From NCBI GenBank assembly GCA_910578555.1, contig CAJTPS010000028.1, forward strand, positions 1 to 50,656: a stretch of DNA of 50,656 bases, read 5' to 3'. The notes under the pieces are model-generated. The model saw only the letters and a program-made list of their open reading frames with translations, made no database searches and was not told where the DNA came from. Of this stretch, positions 8,432-15,675 are shown in pieces (position 1 is the first letter of the stretch; each line of letters starts with the position of its first letter). The position numbers were made by a program, and so were the translations under genes. This DNA comes from an uncultured Lachnospiraceae bacterium. GTDB taxonomy: Bacteria > Bacillota > Clostridia > Lachnospirales > Lachnospiraceae.

Positions 8432-8541
8432 AAAAAACACCTGCGTGCGCAGTAATCGTAACTACTGTCCCGCAGATGTCATAACCCGCTGTCGCCCGGC
8501 GCGACCCGGCTCCCAGGCTTGTGCCCCGGCCTGCTCAGTTT
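8432..8541 (-). promoter_or_regulatory. NiCo (czcD) riboswitch with overlapping transcription terminator
   Basis: The leader of the CDF gene carries the conserved elements of the NiCo riboswitch on the minus strand: ACTGAGCAGGC near 8531-8540, GCCTGGGAGCCGGG near 8505-8518, GCGACAGCGGGTTATGACA near 8478-8496 and CTGCGGGACAG near 8465-8475. The 3' strand of the aptamer (ACATCTGCG, 8471-8479) can pair with CGCAGGTGT and then runs into six U, forming a terminator at 8432-8479. Metal binding would hide this strand and allow read-through: an ON switch, as known for the family. A second hairpin (CACAGG arms, about 8402-8432) precedes the gene. Confidence 0.85.
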
Positions 8542-8602
8542 GTACTGTATCATTCTGAGAGTCTGTTCTCTCAAAGTTTGCAGTGCAAAATGTATTGTAC
8601 CT

Positions 8603-8631
8603 AATGTATCATACGCAGCCCGGATTTGCAA
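8603..8631 (-). promoter_or_regulatory. Promoter of the NiCo riboswitch/CDF transcript
   Basis: Minus strand: TTGCAA, 17-base spacer, TACATT, placing the start of transcription about 55-60 bases before the aptamer. Confidence 0.5.
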
Positions 8632-8640
8632 GTGCCAATC

Positions 8641-10062
8641 TCAGAAATGCACCGGTCTGGCCTCCGCCGTCAACGCTTCCATCCGGTACTCCGGAAACGC
8701 GTCGATCAAGTCTCCCAGCGCGTTTGCCGTACCTTCTATCCTGTCGTGCGCCAGCATAACGACCTGACGTCTGCCCAGAGTCGTATCCACTGCCGTCCGG
8801 ATCAGCTGCTGCGAAGTTGCATTCGCCGTGGCTGCATCCTCCAGGCTTGCATTCCAGTCATAATAGATAAACCCGCGCGCCTCCATCTCCTCTATAATAT
8901 CCTTATATACTTTCCTGTTATACGCATTGATACTCCCGCCGGGAAAACGGAACAGCTGCGCCTCTACCCCGGTTACCTCATATACCGTGTCATAAGCCTT
9001 CTCGAAATCTTCCACATAACTGGACACATCCGCATATATTGCATGATAGTCATGTACGTCACAATGTATTCCTATGGTGTGCCCCTCGTCTGCGATCCGC
9101 TTTGCCGTCTCCGGATATTTCCGCACATATTCTCCGATCAGGAAAAAAGTCGCCTTGATATTTTTTTGCTTCAGCACATCCAGCACCTGGTCCGTATACG
9201 CTTCCGAAGGACCGTCATCAAATGTCAGATACATGATCTTAGGGTTCAGATACAAATCGATCCCGTTCGCGATCCCCTCCGCAATCTTTTCCTGATACGC
9301 TGTCGAATCCAGATTCTTACGTTCCGCACGATTAGAGAGAAATCCCGTCTCGATCAGACATGCCGGCATCCTGCTTTTACTCGTCACGCACATTTCCGGA
9401 TCTGACACCAGTTCTCTGTCCGACGCACCTGTCGCCTTGACGGTCTCTTGCTGTATCAGCCGTGCCAGCCGTCTGCCCTCTCCCGTTGCGTCATTGTCAT
9501 CATACCATGTCTCTATCCCTGAGACGCTGTCATCTTCGCAGGAATTCTGATGTATGCTGACATACAGCCTCGCATTCTGCCGGTTCGCTGCTTCAACCCG
9601 GTCAGCTTTATCCACCAGTTCATCTCCTTCTCTGGCCAGCGCCACCCGGTATCCTTTCTTCTGCAGTTTACCTTTTACCAGAAGCGCGATCTTACGGTTG
9701 ATATCCTTCTCCACAACCCCCTCAAACACGCAGCCGCCATCCATACCGCCGTGTCCGGGGTCTATCACGATTGCCCTGTCGGCCTCCGCCTGCGCGTGCT
9801 TCGCAGCCATTGCGGCCGCACGTCTGGAGTCCGAAGTCACCGCCTGTGCAACATCAATCATCTTCGTTTCATCAATCAAAACCGGTGCCTCTGCTTCTGC
9901 CTCCGCCGCCACCACTTTTGATGCATTTGTCTGCACCGCCATGGCTGCCGCAACCACCAGGATACAGATCACTGTCAGCACCCACACAAGCGTCCGCAGA
10001 TACCCTCTGATTTCCGCTCTTTTCCTTCGTCTCCTGTTATACCGTCTTGTTCCTGCGTACAT
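8641..10062 (-). CDS. Fused N-acetylmuramoyl-L-alanine amidase and polysaccharide deacetylase
   Basis: This 473-aa membrane-anchored enzyme carries two peptidoglycan-active domains. A basic N-terminus and one membrane segment (about 22-42) anchor it outside the cell. Residues about 97-270 are an Amidase_3 domain: zinc ligands are H104 (DPGHGG), E115 and H171 (SIHQNS), with catalytic E238 (IETGF). Residues about 277-473 are a NodB-type deacetylase: TFDDGP at 280-285, the metal His pair in GIHCDVHDYH, FRFPGGS and a late LAHD. All expected catalytic residues are visible in both halves. The fusion would cut stem peptides from, and deacetylate, the same glycan. It stands alone between the repeat-bearing gap at 10063-10441 and the CDF gene. 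Confidence 0.9.
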   Translation of the reverse strand: MYAGTRRYNRRRRKRAEIRGYLRTLVWVLTVICILVVAAAMAVQTNASKVVAAEAEAEAPVLIDETKMIDVAQAVTSDSRRAAAMAAKHAQAEADRAIVIDPGHGGMDGGCVFEGVVEKDINRKIALLVKGKLQKKGYRVALAREGDELVDKADRVEAANRQNARLYVSIHQNSCEDDSVSGIETWYDDNDATGEGRRLARLIQQETVKATGASDRELVSDPEMCVTSKSRMPACLIETGFLSNRAERKNLDSTAYQEKIAEGIANGIDLYLNPKIMYLTFDDGPSEAYTDQVLDVLKQKNIKATFFLIGEYVRKYPETAKRIADEGHTIGIHCDVHDYHAIYADVSSYVEDFEKAYDTVYEVTGVEAQLFRFPGGSINAYNRKVYKDIIEEMEARGFIYYDWNASLEDAATANATSQQLIRTAVDTTLGRRQVVMLAHDRIEGTANALGDLIDAFPEYRMEALTAEARPVHF

Positions 10063-10272
10063 AAAAATGATGCTCCTCTCCTGTGTATATGCGGCGGAGC
10101 AGACATTTCATCCTGCTGATCCGAAATCGTCTGTCTTATCCCCCGTCCATGCTGTTACCGTAATGCTATACATACAGCCTACAGGAAGGGTGCATCAAAT
10201 TTTCATCATATTTGCAACATAGTTACATCATTTTTGTAAAATAGTTGCAACAGTTCAGCCTTCGGCTTCCCT
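10063..10272. other. Leader region of the amidase-deacetylase gene
   Basis: No gene is seen. Minus-strand elements include a possible promoter (TTGATG, 18 bases, TATGTA) and repeated AACTAT/TTGCAA motifs near 10205-10250. The 21 bases at 10249-10269 recur exactly, inverted, at 46247-46267. Confidence 0.4.
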
Positions 10273-10436
10273 GAAAAACAAATGCCGCTTCGCGTCGCTT
10301 GCTTTTCTTTTGCACTGTGTCATACTCGCAAACACGCGCTTTCTCGCTCTTTGTCCGATTTCATCGGACGTTTGCTCATTAATGCCGCAAGAAAAACAAA
10401 TGCCGCTTCGCGTCGCTTGTTTTTCTTTTGCGGCAA
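10273..10436 (-). repeat. Dispersed multi-hairpin repeat, copy A
   Basis: A 164-bp structured repeat. On the minus strand it begins with a very long hairpin (GCCGCAAAAGAAAAACAA arm, loop rich in GCGACGCGAAGCGGC, returning TTGTTTTTCTTGCGGC), continues with a perfect GTCCGAT/ATCGGAC hairpin, and ends with a second copy of the A-rich/U-rich hairpin. It starts six bases after the stop codon of the gene at 10442-11266. Related copies are at 35762-35872 and 44347-44513. Likely acts as a terminator or 3' stabiliser. Confidence 0.75.
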
Positions 10437-10441
10437 TTACA

Positions 10442-11266
10442 TTATTTGGATATTTTCAGGAACAGTTCGTTGATACCGTCATAGAATCCGACCGTGACCA
10501 CCGTCCTGTCGTTCCCAGCTCCTGAGAAAACATATTTCTTATAATATGGTGTCGTCTCTAACAGCGGATTCTCACTCTCATATGCTTCCGGTACCGGCAG
10601 CCCCATATAGGCGGCCCACGCCTCAACCAGTGCGTCCGGATCAATCTGCTCCCACGCGACCTGCGCGCGCACATAAAACTCATAGATTTTGCCGTCATCC
10701 GCATCGATATAGGCGTCAATCAGCCTGTTTTCCTTATTCGCATTCTGCAGGCTGCCCAGAAGGTTCAGCTTCCAGACTGCCACATTGTTTCTCGGCTCCG
10801 GCACATCAATGGCGGAATACAGCGTCGCCTGATAAGAACCCGGTTGTACTTCTTTGATACCCTCCGGCAGAATACCCAGTTCTTTCAGCATCGTGATTCC
10901 TTCATTGGCCGTCTGATAGATCTGCTCATCTGTAATCTCCTGTCCGGACGGTCCGTTATGGTTGACTACAAAAGCGTAAGTGCCGGTCAGTTCCTGATAA
11001 GCGCTGTCCGGCTCCTTCGTAAGCATATTCTGCTCCGTCCCGGCCGCACTCTGGGAATTGAGACATTGTGACAGGATATAAAGCTTCTCATTACTGCTCA
11101 GCTGATAGCGGTAGCCCTCTCCTCCGGTCTCTTCTTCCCTCATCATGATCCGGTTTAAGATCCCCCGGTCTTTATATCTGGCGATGGCTTCCGGTCCCCA
11201 TATGGACAACACGACTGCCACGCCAGTCAGCGCAAGGAGCGCCAGATTAAGAATGTGCTTCTTCAT
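10442..11266 (-). CDS. Membrane-anchored protein of two-component operon, 274 aa
   Basis: I do not recognise the family. One N-terminal membrane segment (LNLALLALTGVAVVLSIWG) would anchor an extracytoplasmic domain. The rest is soluble and acidic, with a pattern of beta-strands (YIDADDGKIYEFYVRAQ, RTVVTVGFYDGINELFLK). It overlaps the end of the sensor kinase gene by 20 bases and has its own strong ribosome site (GAGGAGG), so it is the last gene of a four-gene operon. By analogy with membrane partners of other kinases it may modulate or be controlled by the sensor; that is inference. Copy A of the dispersed hairpin repeat follows its stop. Confidence 0.7.
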   Translation of the reverse strand: MKKHILNLALLALTGVAVVLSIWGPEAIARYKDRGILNRIMMREEETGGEGYRYQLSSNEKLYILSQCLNSQSAAGTEQNMLTKEPDSAYQELTGTYAFVVNHNGPSGQEITDEQIYQTANEGITMLKELGILPEGIKEVQPGSYQATLYSAIDVPEPRNNVAVWKLNLLGSLQNANKENRLIDAYIDADDGKIYEFYVRAQVAWEQIDPDALVEAWAAYMGLPVPEAYESENPLLETTPYYKKYVFSGAGNDRTVVTVGFYDGINELFLKISK

Positions 11267-12677
11267 ACTGTGCCTCCTCTTCTCCCACCTGCAAAAGGAA
11301 ACTGATTGCGGTTCCCTCTCCGACTATGCTGTCGATCTCAAGCCTGCTGTCATGCAGCGCCAGTATCTCCACACTAAGCGCCAGTCCAAGTCCGGCGCCA
11401 TTCCTGCTCCGCGATCTGGATTTATCCACCATATAGAACGCCTGCGTGATCTTAGACACCTCTTCCTCCGGAATGCCTATTCCATAATCCCTGACCGTAA
11501 AACGGTATTTTTCCTGCTCCCTGCTGCCGCTGATCTCTATCCTGCTGCCTTCCTCCGACGCCTTACAGGCATTATCCAGCAGGTTCACCAGCACGGTCTG
11601 AATCAGACTGGCGTCCGCCATCACCACTGCCGGCTCATAAGTAAATACAAACGCCATGCTCTCATTCGGCAGGAACATACTGCGCAGATACTCGAACAGC
11701 GTCTCCGCAGACGTTCCCCTGATCCTGGCGCCTTCTTTCTTCGTCACAATGATATCCAGCAGACGAAGCGACATCGTCTCCAGTCTTTTACCTTCCGTAT
11801 AAATATAGTTCGCCGACAGGATGCTCTTCTCTTCGTCCAGCTTTCTGGACCTTAACATATCCGCATAACCGATGATGGAGGTAAGCGGCGTCTTAAGCTC
11901 GTGCGCAAAGGCACCCACAAAATCCTCTCTGGCCTGCACTTCATCTTCCAGCTGTCCGATCGTTTCCTCCAGAACCTCCGACATATGATTGAAATCCTGC
12001 GTCAGCTTACCGAGTTCGTCATTGCTGACCTGTCTGGCACGATAGCCGTAATCTCCTGCTGCCATCTCCTTGGTCGCCCGCACCAGAAGCCTGATCGGTT
12101 TAGTCAGACGGGAAGCTATAAAATACATAATCACGATGCCAAGCAGCAGCATAAAAATCATCAGCCTTCGATAGACCGTGAATCCCATCTCCCGTTCTGC
12201 AAACACCTGCGTCACATCTCGCAGCGTCTCCAGATACAACTCTCTGCCAAGCGAATGCACCCGGCTCTGTGTCTGAATATAGTAACGATCCTCCAGCAAA
12301 ACCACGCGATAGGAATAGTAATTCTCCAAAGCCGCATTGATGAGTTCGTCATCCGCCTCAAATCCGTCACCGGCATAGAGCACATTTTTCTCCTCATCGC
12401 AGATCCGCAGAAGCCGGCCTGTCCCCTGACCGCTTGTCTCCAGATTAGAGGCAATCTGTTCCACCGAACTGTCCTGCAGCACGTCATACTTGACGGGAAC
12501 GTTCAGCGCCGCCGTCTCAAATGCAAATCGCAATATACTGTTTTCATCAAGCGCCTGCCCGACCTCCCGCTCCAGAGAAGTCTCAAACACAAAATTGACA
12601 AAATAATATCCGCTGAAGCCAAGCGTAATTGCTATGATAATCGTAGTCCACAACAAAAGTTTCTGTGAAAACTTCAT
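11247..12677 (-). CDS. Membrane sensor histidine kinase (HAMP, HisKA, HATPase)
   Basis: This 476-aa kinase pairs with the regulator encoded just upstream. Layout: membrane helix about 8-29, extracytoplasmic sensor about 30-170, second helix about 171-190, HAMP, HisKA with phospho-acceptor H259 (FAHELKTPLTSI), and a HATPase with the N box NLLDNACKAS and G boxes (RDYGIGIPEEE, GAGLGLAL). The start is set at 12677 (MKFSQKLL) because GGAG lies six bases upstream and the sequence then begins with a normal membrane helix. The open frame continues upstream through the 57-bp tandem repeats as a translated 19-residue repeat, which I consider non-coding. Signal unknown; likely envelope-related given its lipoprotein-like operon partners. 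Confidence 0.92.
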   Translation of the reverse strand: MKFSQKLLLWTTIIIAITLGFSGYYFVNFVFETSLEREVGQALDENSILRFAFETAALNVPVKYDVLQDSSVEQIASNLETSGQGTGRLLRICDEEKNVLYAGDGFEADDELINAALENYYSYRVVLLEDRYYIQTQSRVHSLGRELYLETLRDVTQVFAEREMGFTVYRRLMIFMLLLGIVIMYFIASRLTKPIRLLVRATKEMAAGDYGYRARQVSNDELGKLTQDFNHMSEVLEETIGQLEDEVQAREDFVGAFAHELKTPLTSIIGYADMLRSRKLDEEKSILSANYIYTEGKRLETMSLRLLDIIVTKKEGARIRGTSAETLFEYLRSMFLPNESMAFVFTYEPAVVMADASLIQTVLVNLLDNACKASEEGSRIEISGSREQEKYRFTVRDYGIGIPEEEVSKITQAFYMVDKSRSRSRNGAGLGLALSVEILALHDSRLEIDSIVGEGTAISFLLQVGEEEAQYEEAHS

Positions 12678-12722
12678 GGTAATCTCCATTACTGTTGTTA
12701 GTTTCCGAATCTTTTTCCTCCG

Positions 12723-12875
12723 CTTCTTCGAGTCTGCGTAGCAAACTCGCGCAGTTGATTCCAAATTCTTTTTTCTCCGCTTCTTCGAGTTTGCGCAGCA
12801 AACTCGCGCAGTTGATTCCAAATTCTTTTTTCTCCGCTTCTTCGAGTTTGCGCAGCAAACTCGCGCAGTTAATTC
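12723..12875. repeat. Three tandem 57-bp repeats, each with a hairpin
   Basis: Units start at 12723, 12780 and 12837; period is exactly 57. Each holds an inverted repeat, for example GAGTTTGC-GCA-GCAAACTC at 12786-12804 and 12843-12861, with a variant form in the first unit. They fill the gap between the regulator stop (12885) and the kinase start (12677), so they are transcribed inside the operon. The third unit diverges after about 12872. Confidence 0.9.
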
Positions 12876-12884
12876 CGAAGGAAT

Positions 12885-13541
12885 TTACTGCACCTCAAGG
12901 CGGTACCCTATCTTATAGACCGCCACAAGATTTTTCTCCCATCCCAGCTTTCTCCTCAGCCGCTGCACATGAATGTCAAGCGTCCTGCTGTTGGCATAGT
13001 ACTCGTCATGCCAGACCCTCTCGTAAAGATTCTCCCGGAACAACGCCACATTCCTGTTCTCCGCAAACAGCATAAGCAGATCAAATTCTTTGCTGGTAAG
13101 CGGCACCGGACTGCCGTCCCGTGTCACCCGCCTGGCCTCTATGTCAATCTCGACCCCGCCTATCGTCAATTTCTTATCCGACTTGTTATATCTGCGCAGT
13201 ACCGCCTCCACCCGTGCCAGAAGTTCCGTCACATCAAACGGCTTAATCAGATAATCATCCGCTCCCAGTTTCAGTCCCTTCACCCGGTCTCTCACTTCAT
13301 GTTTCGCTGAAATAAAAATAACCGGCACCTTAAACGGCCTGATATACTCCATAACATCATAGCCGTCTGCGCCGGGCAGCATAATATCTAAAAGCACCAG
13401 GTCGAACGTATCTTTCTCAACCGCATCGATGGCCGCAAGCCCGTCTTCCACGGCAACACAATAATATCCGGCCGCCGACAGATTCATGTCGATCAGGTCC
13501 CGAATCGGTTTTTCATCATCCACTATCAGTATTTTAATCAT
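12885..13541 (-). CDS. OmpR/PhoB-type response regulator
   Basis: This 218-aa regulator has a receiver domain (acidic DDE at 8-10, phospho-acceptor Asp at about 52 in LLDIMLPGADG, conserved Lys in DDYLIKPFD) and a winged-helix DNA-binding domain (YANSRTLDIHVQRLRRKLG). The start at 13541 is favoured over an upstream alternative because its ATG overlaps the stop of the preceding gene as ATGA, a typical translational coupling. It is the second gene of the operon 14719 to 10442 and is partnered by the kinase at 11247-12677. Target genes are not evident. Confidence 0.93.
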   Translation of the reverse strand: MIKILIVDDEKPIRDLIDMNLSAAGYYCVAVEDGLAAIDAVEKDTFDLVLLDIMLPGADGYDVMEYIRPFKVPVIFISAKHEVRDRVKGLKLGADDYLIKPFDVTELLARVEAVLRRYNKSDKKLTIGGVEIDIEARRVTRDGSPVPLTSKEFDLLMLFAENRNVALFRENLYERVWHDEYYANSRTLDIHVQRLRRKLGWEKNLVAVYKIGYRLEVQ

Positions 13542-14719
13542 GTTTCCGGACTCCACCCCCAATAGGCTCTCGCCTTATCCACAAGCTCCGCCACCGTATC
13601 TTCATCTCTGCAGTATACCTTCTTCTTCACTTCCGTATCTGTCTCAAACCCGCCGGTACGCTGGTAGTAGATCGCATAATCAGGCCGGGTAAGCACTTCA
13701 TTCTGATCGCCCGCATAGCTGTAACGCGCCAGCACCAGAATATCTTTCATGCCGTCCCCGTCGATATCTCTGCAGGTGATTCCCTTAAGTGCGTACAGAT
13801 TGTCAAAATCCCCCATCGGCTGAAAACTCCACACGATCTCTCCCTGCTCGTTCACCAGATAGATCATAAAAGTGGCAAACTCCGCCATCGTGTAGCTTCC
13901 CGGCATAACCTCCAGATAACCCAGCTTTTCAAACTGTCTGGAATAGTCCTGCTCTGCAGTAATTACGAAACCGTTCTTAAGAAGTTCCGTCTTGGTCGAA
14001 GCGGTATAGAGAAACTCTGTCGAGTAGCCGTCTCTGACATATGCGATAATGCTCTCCGCGCTTTTATTCATGCCATATCTGTTGATCTTATCCGAAATGC
14101 GGTAATCGCAGTAGAATCCCTCATTGCTCTGAAATAACACGTCTCCTACCTTGTAATCCTTAACCGCGTATGTGCCTGTCCTGTTTCTGCAAGCCACGAT
14201 CAATATAATATCCATTCTGCCGTCCCGGTTCAGATCCTGAAAAGAAACCGCAGAAATAGCCCGAATCGGCTGCTCCAGACTGCCGAGGTTCCAACTGTTG
14301 GCGGCAAGCTGGTCCGTTCTGTACACAACGGTTCCGTCTTCCTTCGTCAGGAAAAGAGCGAGCCGGTGATAGTCCTTCTCCATGGCTGGCACCAGATAGA
14401 CATTGCCGAAGCACTGTGTCTCGATCGGGAAGATCTGGTTCTCGATAACACGAAACCCGTAATCGCCAATCTCCCACTGTTTCTCGATTGCACCAAGCCT
14501 CTCCTGATAATCCTCATAATCGGCCCGAAGCTGCCGGTCAGACCCGGCATTTTCCTGTTTATCGTCCTCAACATTGGTAACCGGCGCCGTTTCCATTGCA
14601 AACGCTGCCGCCGGAAAACGATAGGTAATCAGCGCAGACATGCAGAGTATCCCGCAGCACCATATGAATTTTTTTGTCTTTGGCTCTTTTAATAATTTTC
14701 TCTTATGCACACCATACAC
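13538..14719 (-). CDS. Exported protein with FG-GAP/VCBS-like repeats, first gene of two-component operon
   Basis: This 393-aa protein has a basic N-terminus, a hydrophobic signal segment (WCCGILCMSALITYRFPAAA) and a likely cleavage after AFA. Two calcium-binding-loop-like motifs stand out, DLNRDGRMDIILI and DIDGDGMKDILVL, the signature of FG-GAP/VCBS beta-propeller blades. It is therefore a probable extracellular beta-propeller. It overlaps the response regulator by 4 bases (ATGA), so it belongs to the same signalling operon and may be an accessory ligand sensor; that is inference. The start codon is GTG at 14719, about 57 bases after a strong promoter; the ribosome site is weak, so the exact start is uncertain. 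Confidence 0.75.
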   Translation of the reverse strand: MYGVHKRKLLKEPKTKKFIWCCGILCMSALITYRFPAAAFAMETAPVTNVEDDKQENAGSDRQLRADYEDYQERLGAIEKQWEIGDYGFRVIENQIFPIETQCFGNVYLVPAMEKDYHRLALFLTKEDGTVVYRTDQLAANSWNLGSLEQPIRAISAVSFQDLNRDGRMDIILIVACRNRTGTYAVKDYKVGDVLFQSNEGFYCDYRISDKINRYGMNKSAESIIAYVRDGYSTEFLYTASTKTELLKNGFVITAEQDYSRQFEKLGYLEVMPGSYTMAEFATFMIYLVNEQGEIVWSFQPMGDFDNLYALKGITCRDIDGDGMKDILVLARYSYAGDQNEVLTRPDYAIYYQRTGGFETDTEVKKKVYCRDEDTVAELVDKARAYWGWSPET

Positions 14720-14775
14720 CGACTCTATATATCATCTTCCGCTTCTGATCTGTCAGCAGTTCCTGCGATAGATTT

Positions 14776-14804
14776 ATTATACTGTTTTCATTCGCAGCAT
14801 TCAA
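14776..14804 (-). promoter_or_regulatory. Sigma-A-type promoter of the four-gene two-component operon
   Basis: Minus strand: TTGAAT, 17-base spacer, TATAAT, about 55 bases upstream of the GTG at 14719. Confidence 0.75.
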
Positions 14805-14841
14805 CTCACATTTTTAATATTCACGGCGCTGCATCTGCTCA

Positions 14842-15451
14842 CTAATCCAATGTAAATTCACTGACTATATTTCCCAGACTGTCTGCCATCTGTATATTTT
14901 CATCGGAATGACATCTGATTTCACCTGCAATATCTGCTGTGCTTTCGCTCTCTTGCACGATCTCGTTGATTGCGCAGCTGTTCTTCGCGGATATATTTTT
15001 CACATTCATTGCATTTTCAAATATCTCTTCAATGGACTCCTTAAGCGCATCCATTCACTTCTTCGATACTCCCGTTAGAAGATTCACATAATTCCCTGAT
15101 CCTGGCCGCAGTCATCTTAGATGTCTCGGCAAGTTTCCCGATCTCTTCCGCGACAACTGCAAACCCTCTCCCCAGTTCCCCGGACCTTGCCGCATCTATG
15201 GACGCATTGATGGATAACAGATTGGTCTGATTGGCAATCTCTAAAATCTCCTCCGCCATACCGTTAATCTGAGACAGGCTGTTCAGACTGTCCAGATTTG
15301 TCGAAGTTCCGTTAAGCGCCTCCGCCTTATGGTTCAACTTTATGCTGCACTCTTTCAACGTGCCTAAAATATTATGGAGCGATACGATCACTCTTTGAGA
15401 AGCCTCTGCAATCTCACCAAGATCATCATCTCTGCTGGTATATTTGCTCAC
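14842..15451 (-). pseudogene. Decayed methyl-accepting chemotaxis receptor
   Basis: Two overlapping frames together encode part of a chemoreceptor signalling domain. The first (15451 to 15041) holds the hairpin tip region (EILEIANQTNLLSINASIDA, GRGFAVVAEEIGKLAE) and then ends abruptly after EEVNGCA. The second (15054 to 14842) resumes with DALKESIEEIFENA in another frame. One extra base near 15050-15056 explains the shift. The ligand-binding region is missing; a possible membrane-helix remnant (KILFSAIALALL) is readable in another frame upstream at about 15465-15500. No flagellar or other chemotaxis gene is seen nearby. I conclude it is a frameshifted, truncated remnant. Confidence 0.8.
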
Positions 15452-15675
15452 ATCACAGCAGAGCCAGCGCTATCGCGGAGAATAATATCTTAAGTACTTC
15501 CACCTTTAACCGCGTTTTTAAACAGAAAAAAGATGTACACCAAGCGAATATCGTGACTCCTATACGCTCTCTTAACTGTACATCCCTTAATCTTCTGTCT
15601 TTATAATATACGGTGCAAAACACTATGGGCTCTGTACGGACCCGTCTGGGCCATTCTCATCCACTCTGCGCGCAA

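Noticed and set aside
12678..12821. N-terminal repeat extension of the sensor kinase
   Set aside because: The open frame continues through the 57-bp repeats, but the start at 12677 has a proper ribosome site and directly precedes the first membrane helix.
12723..12875. CRISPR-like array
   Set aside because: The 57-bp units are contiguous, with no unique spacers, and there are no cas genes.
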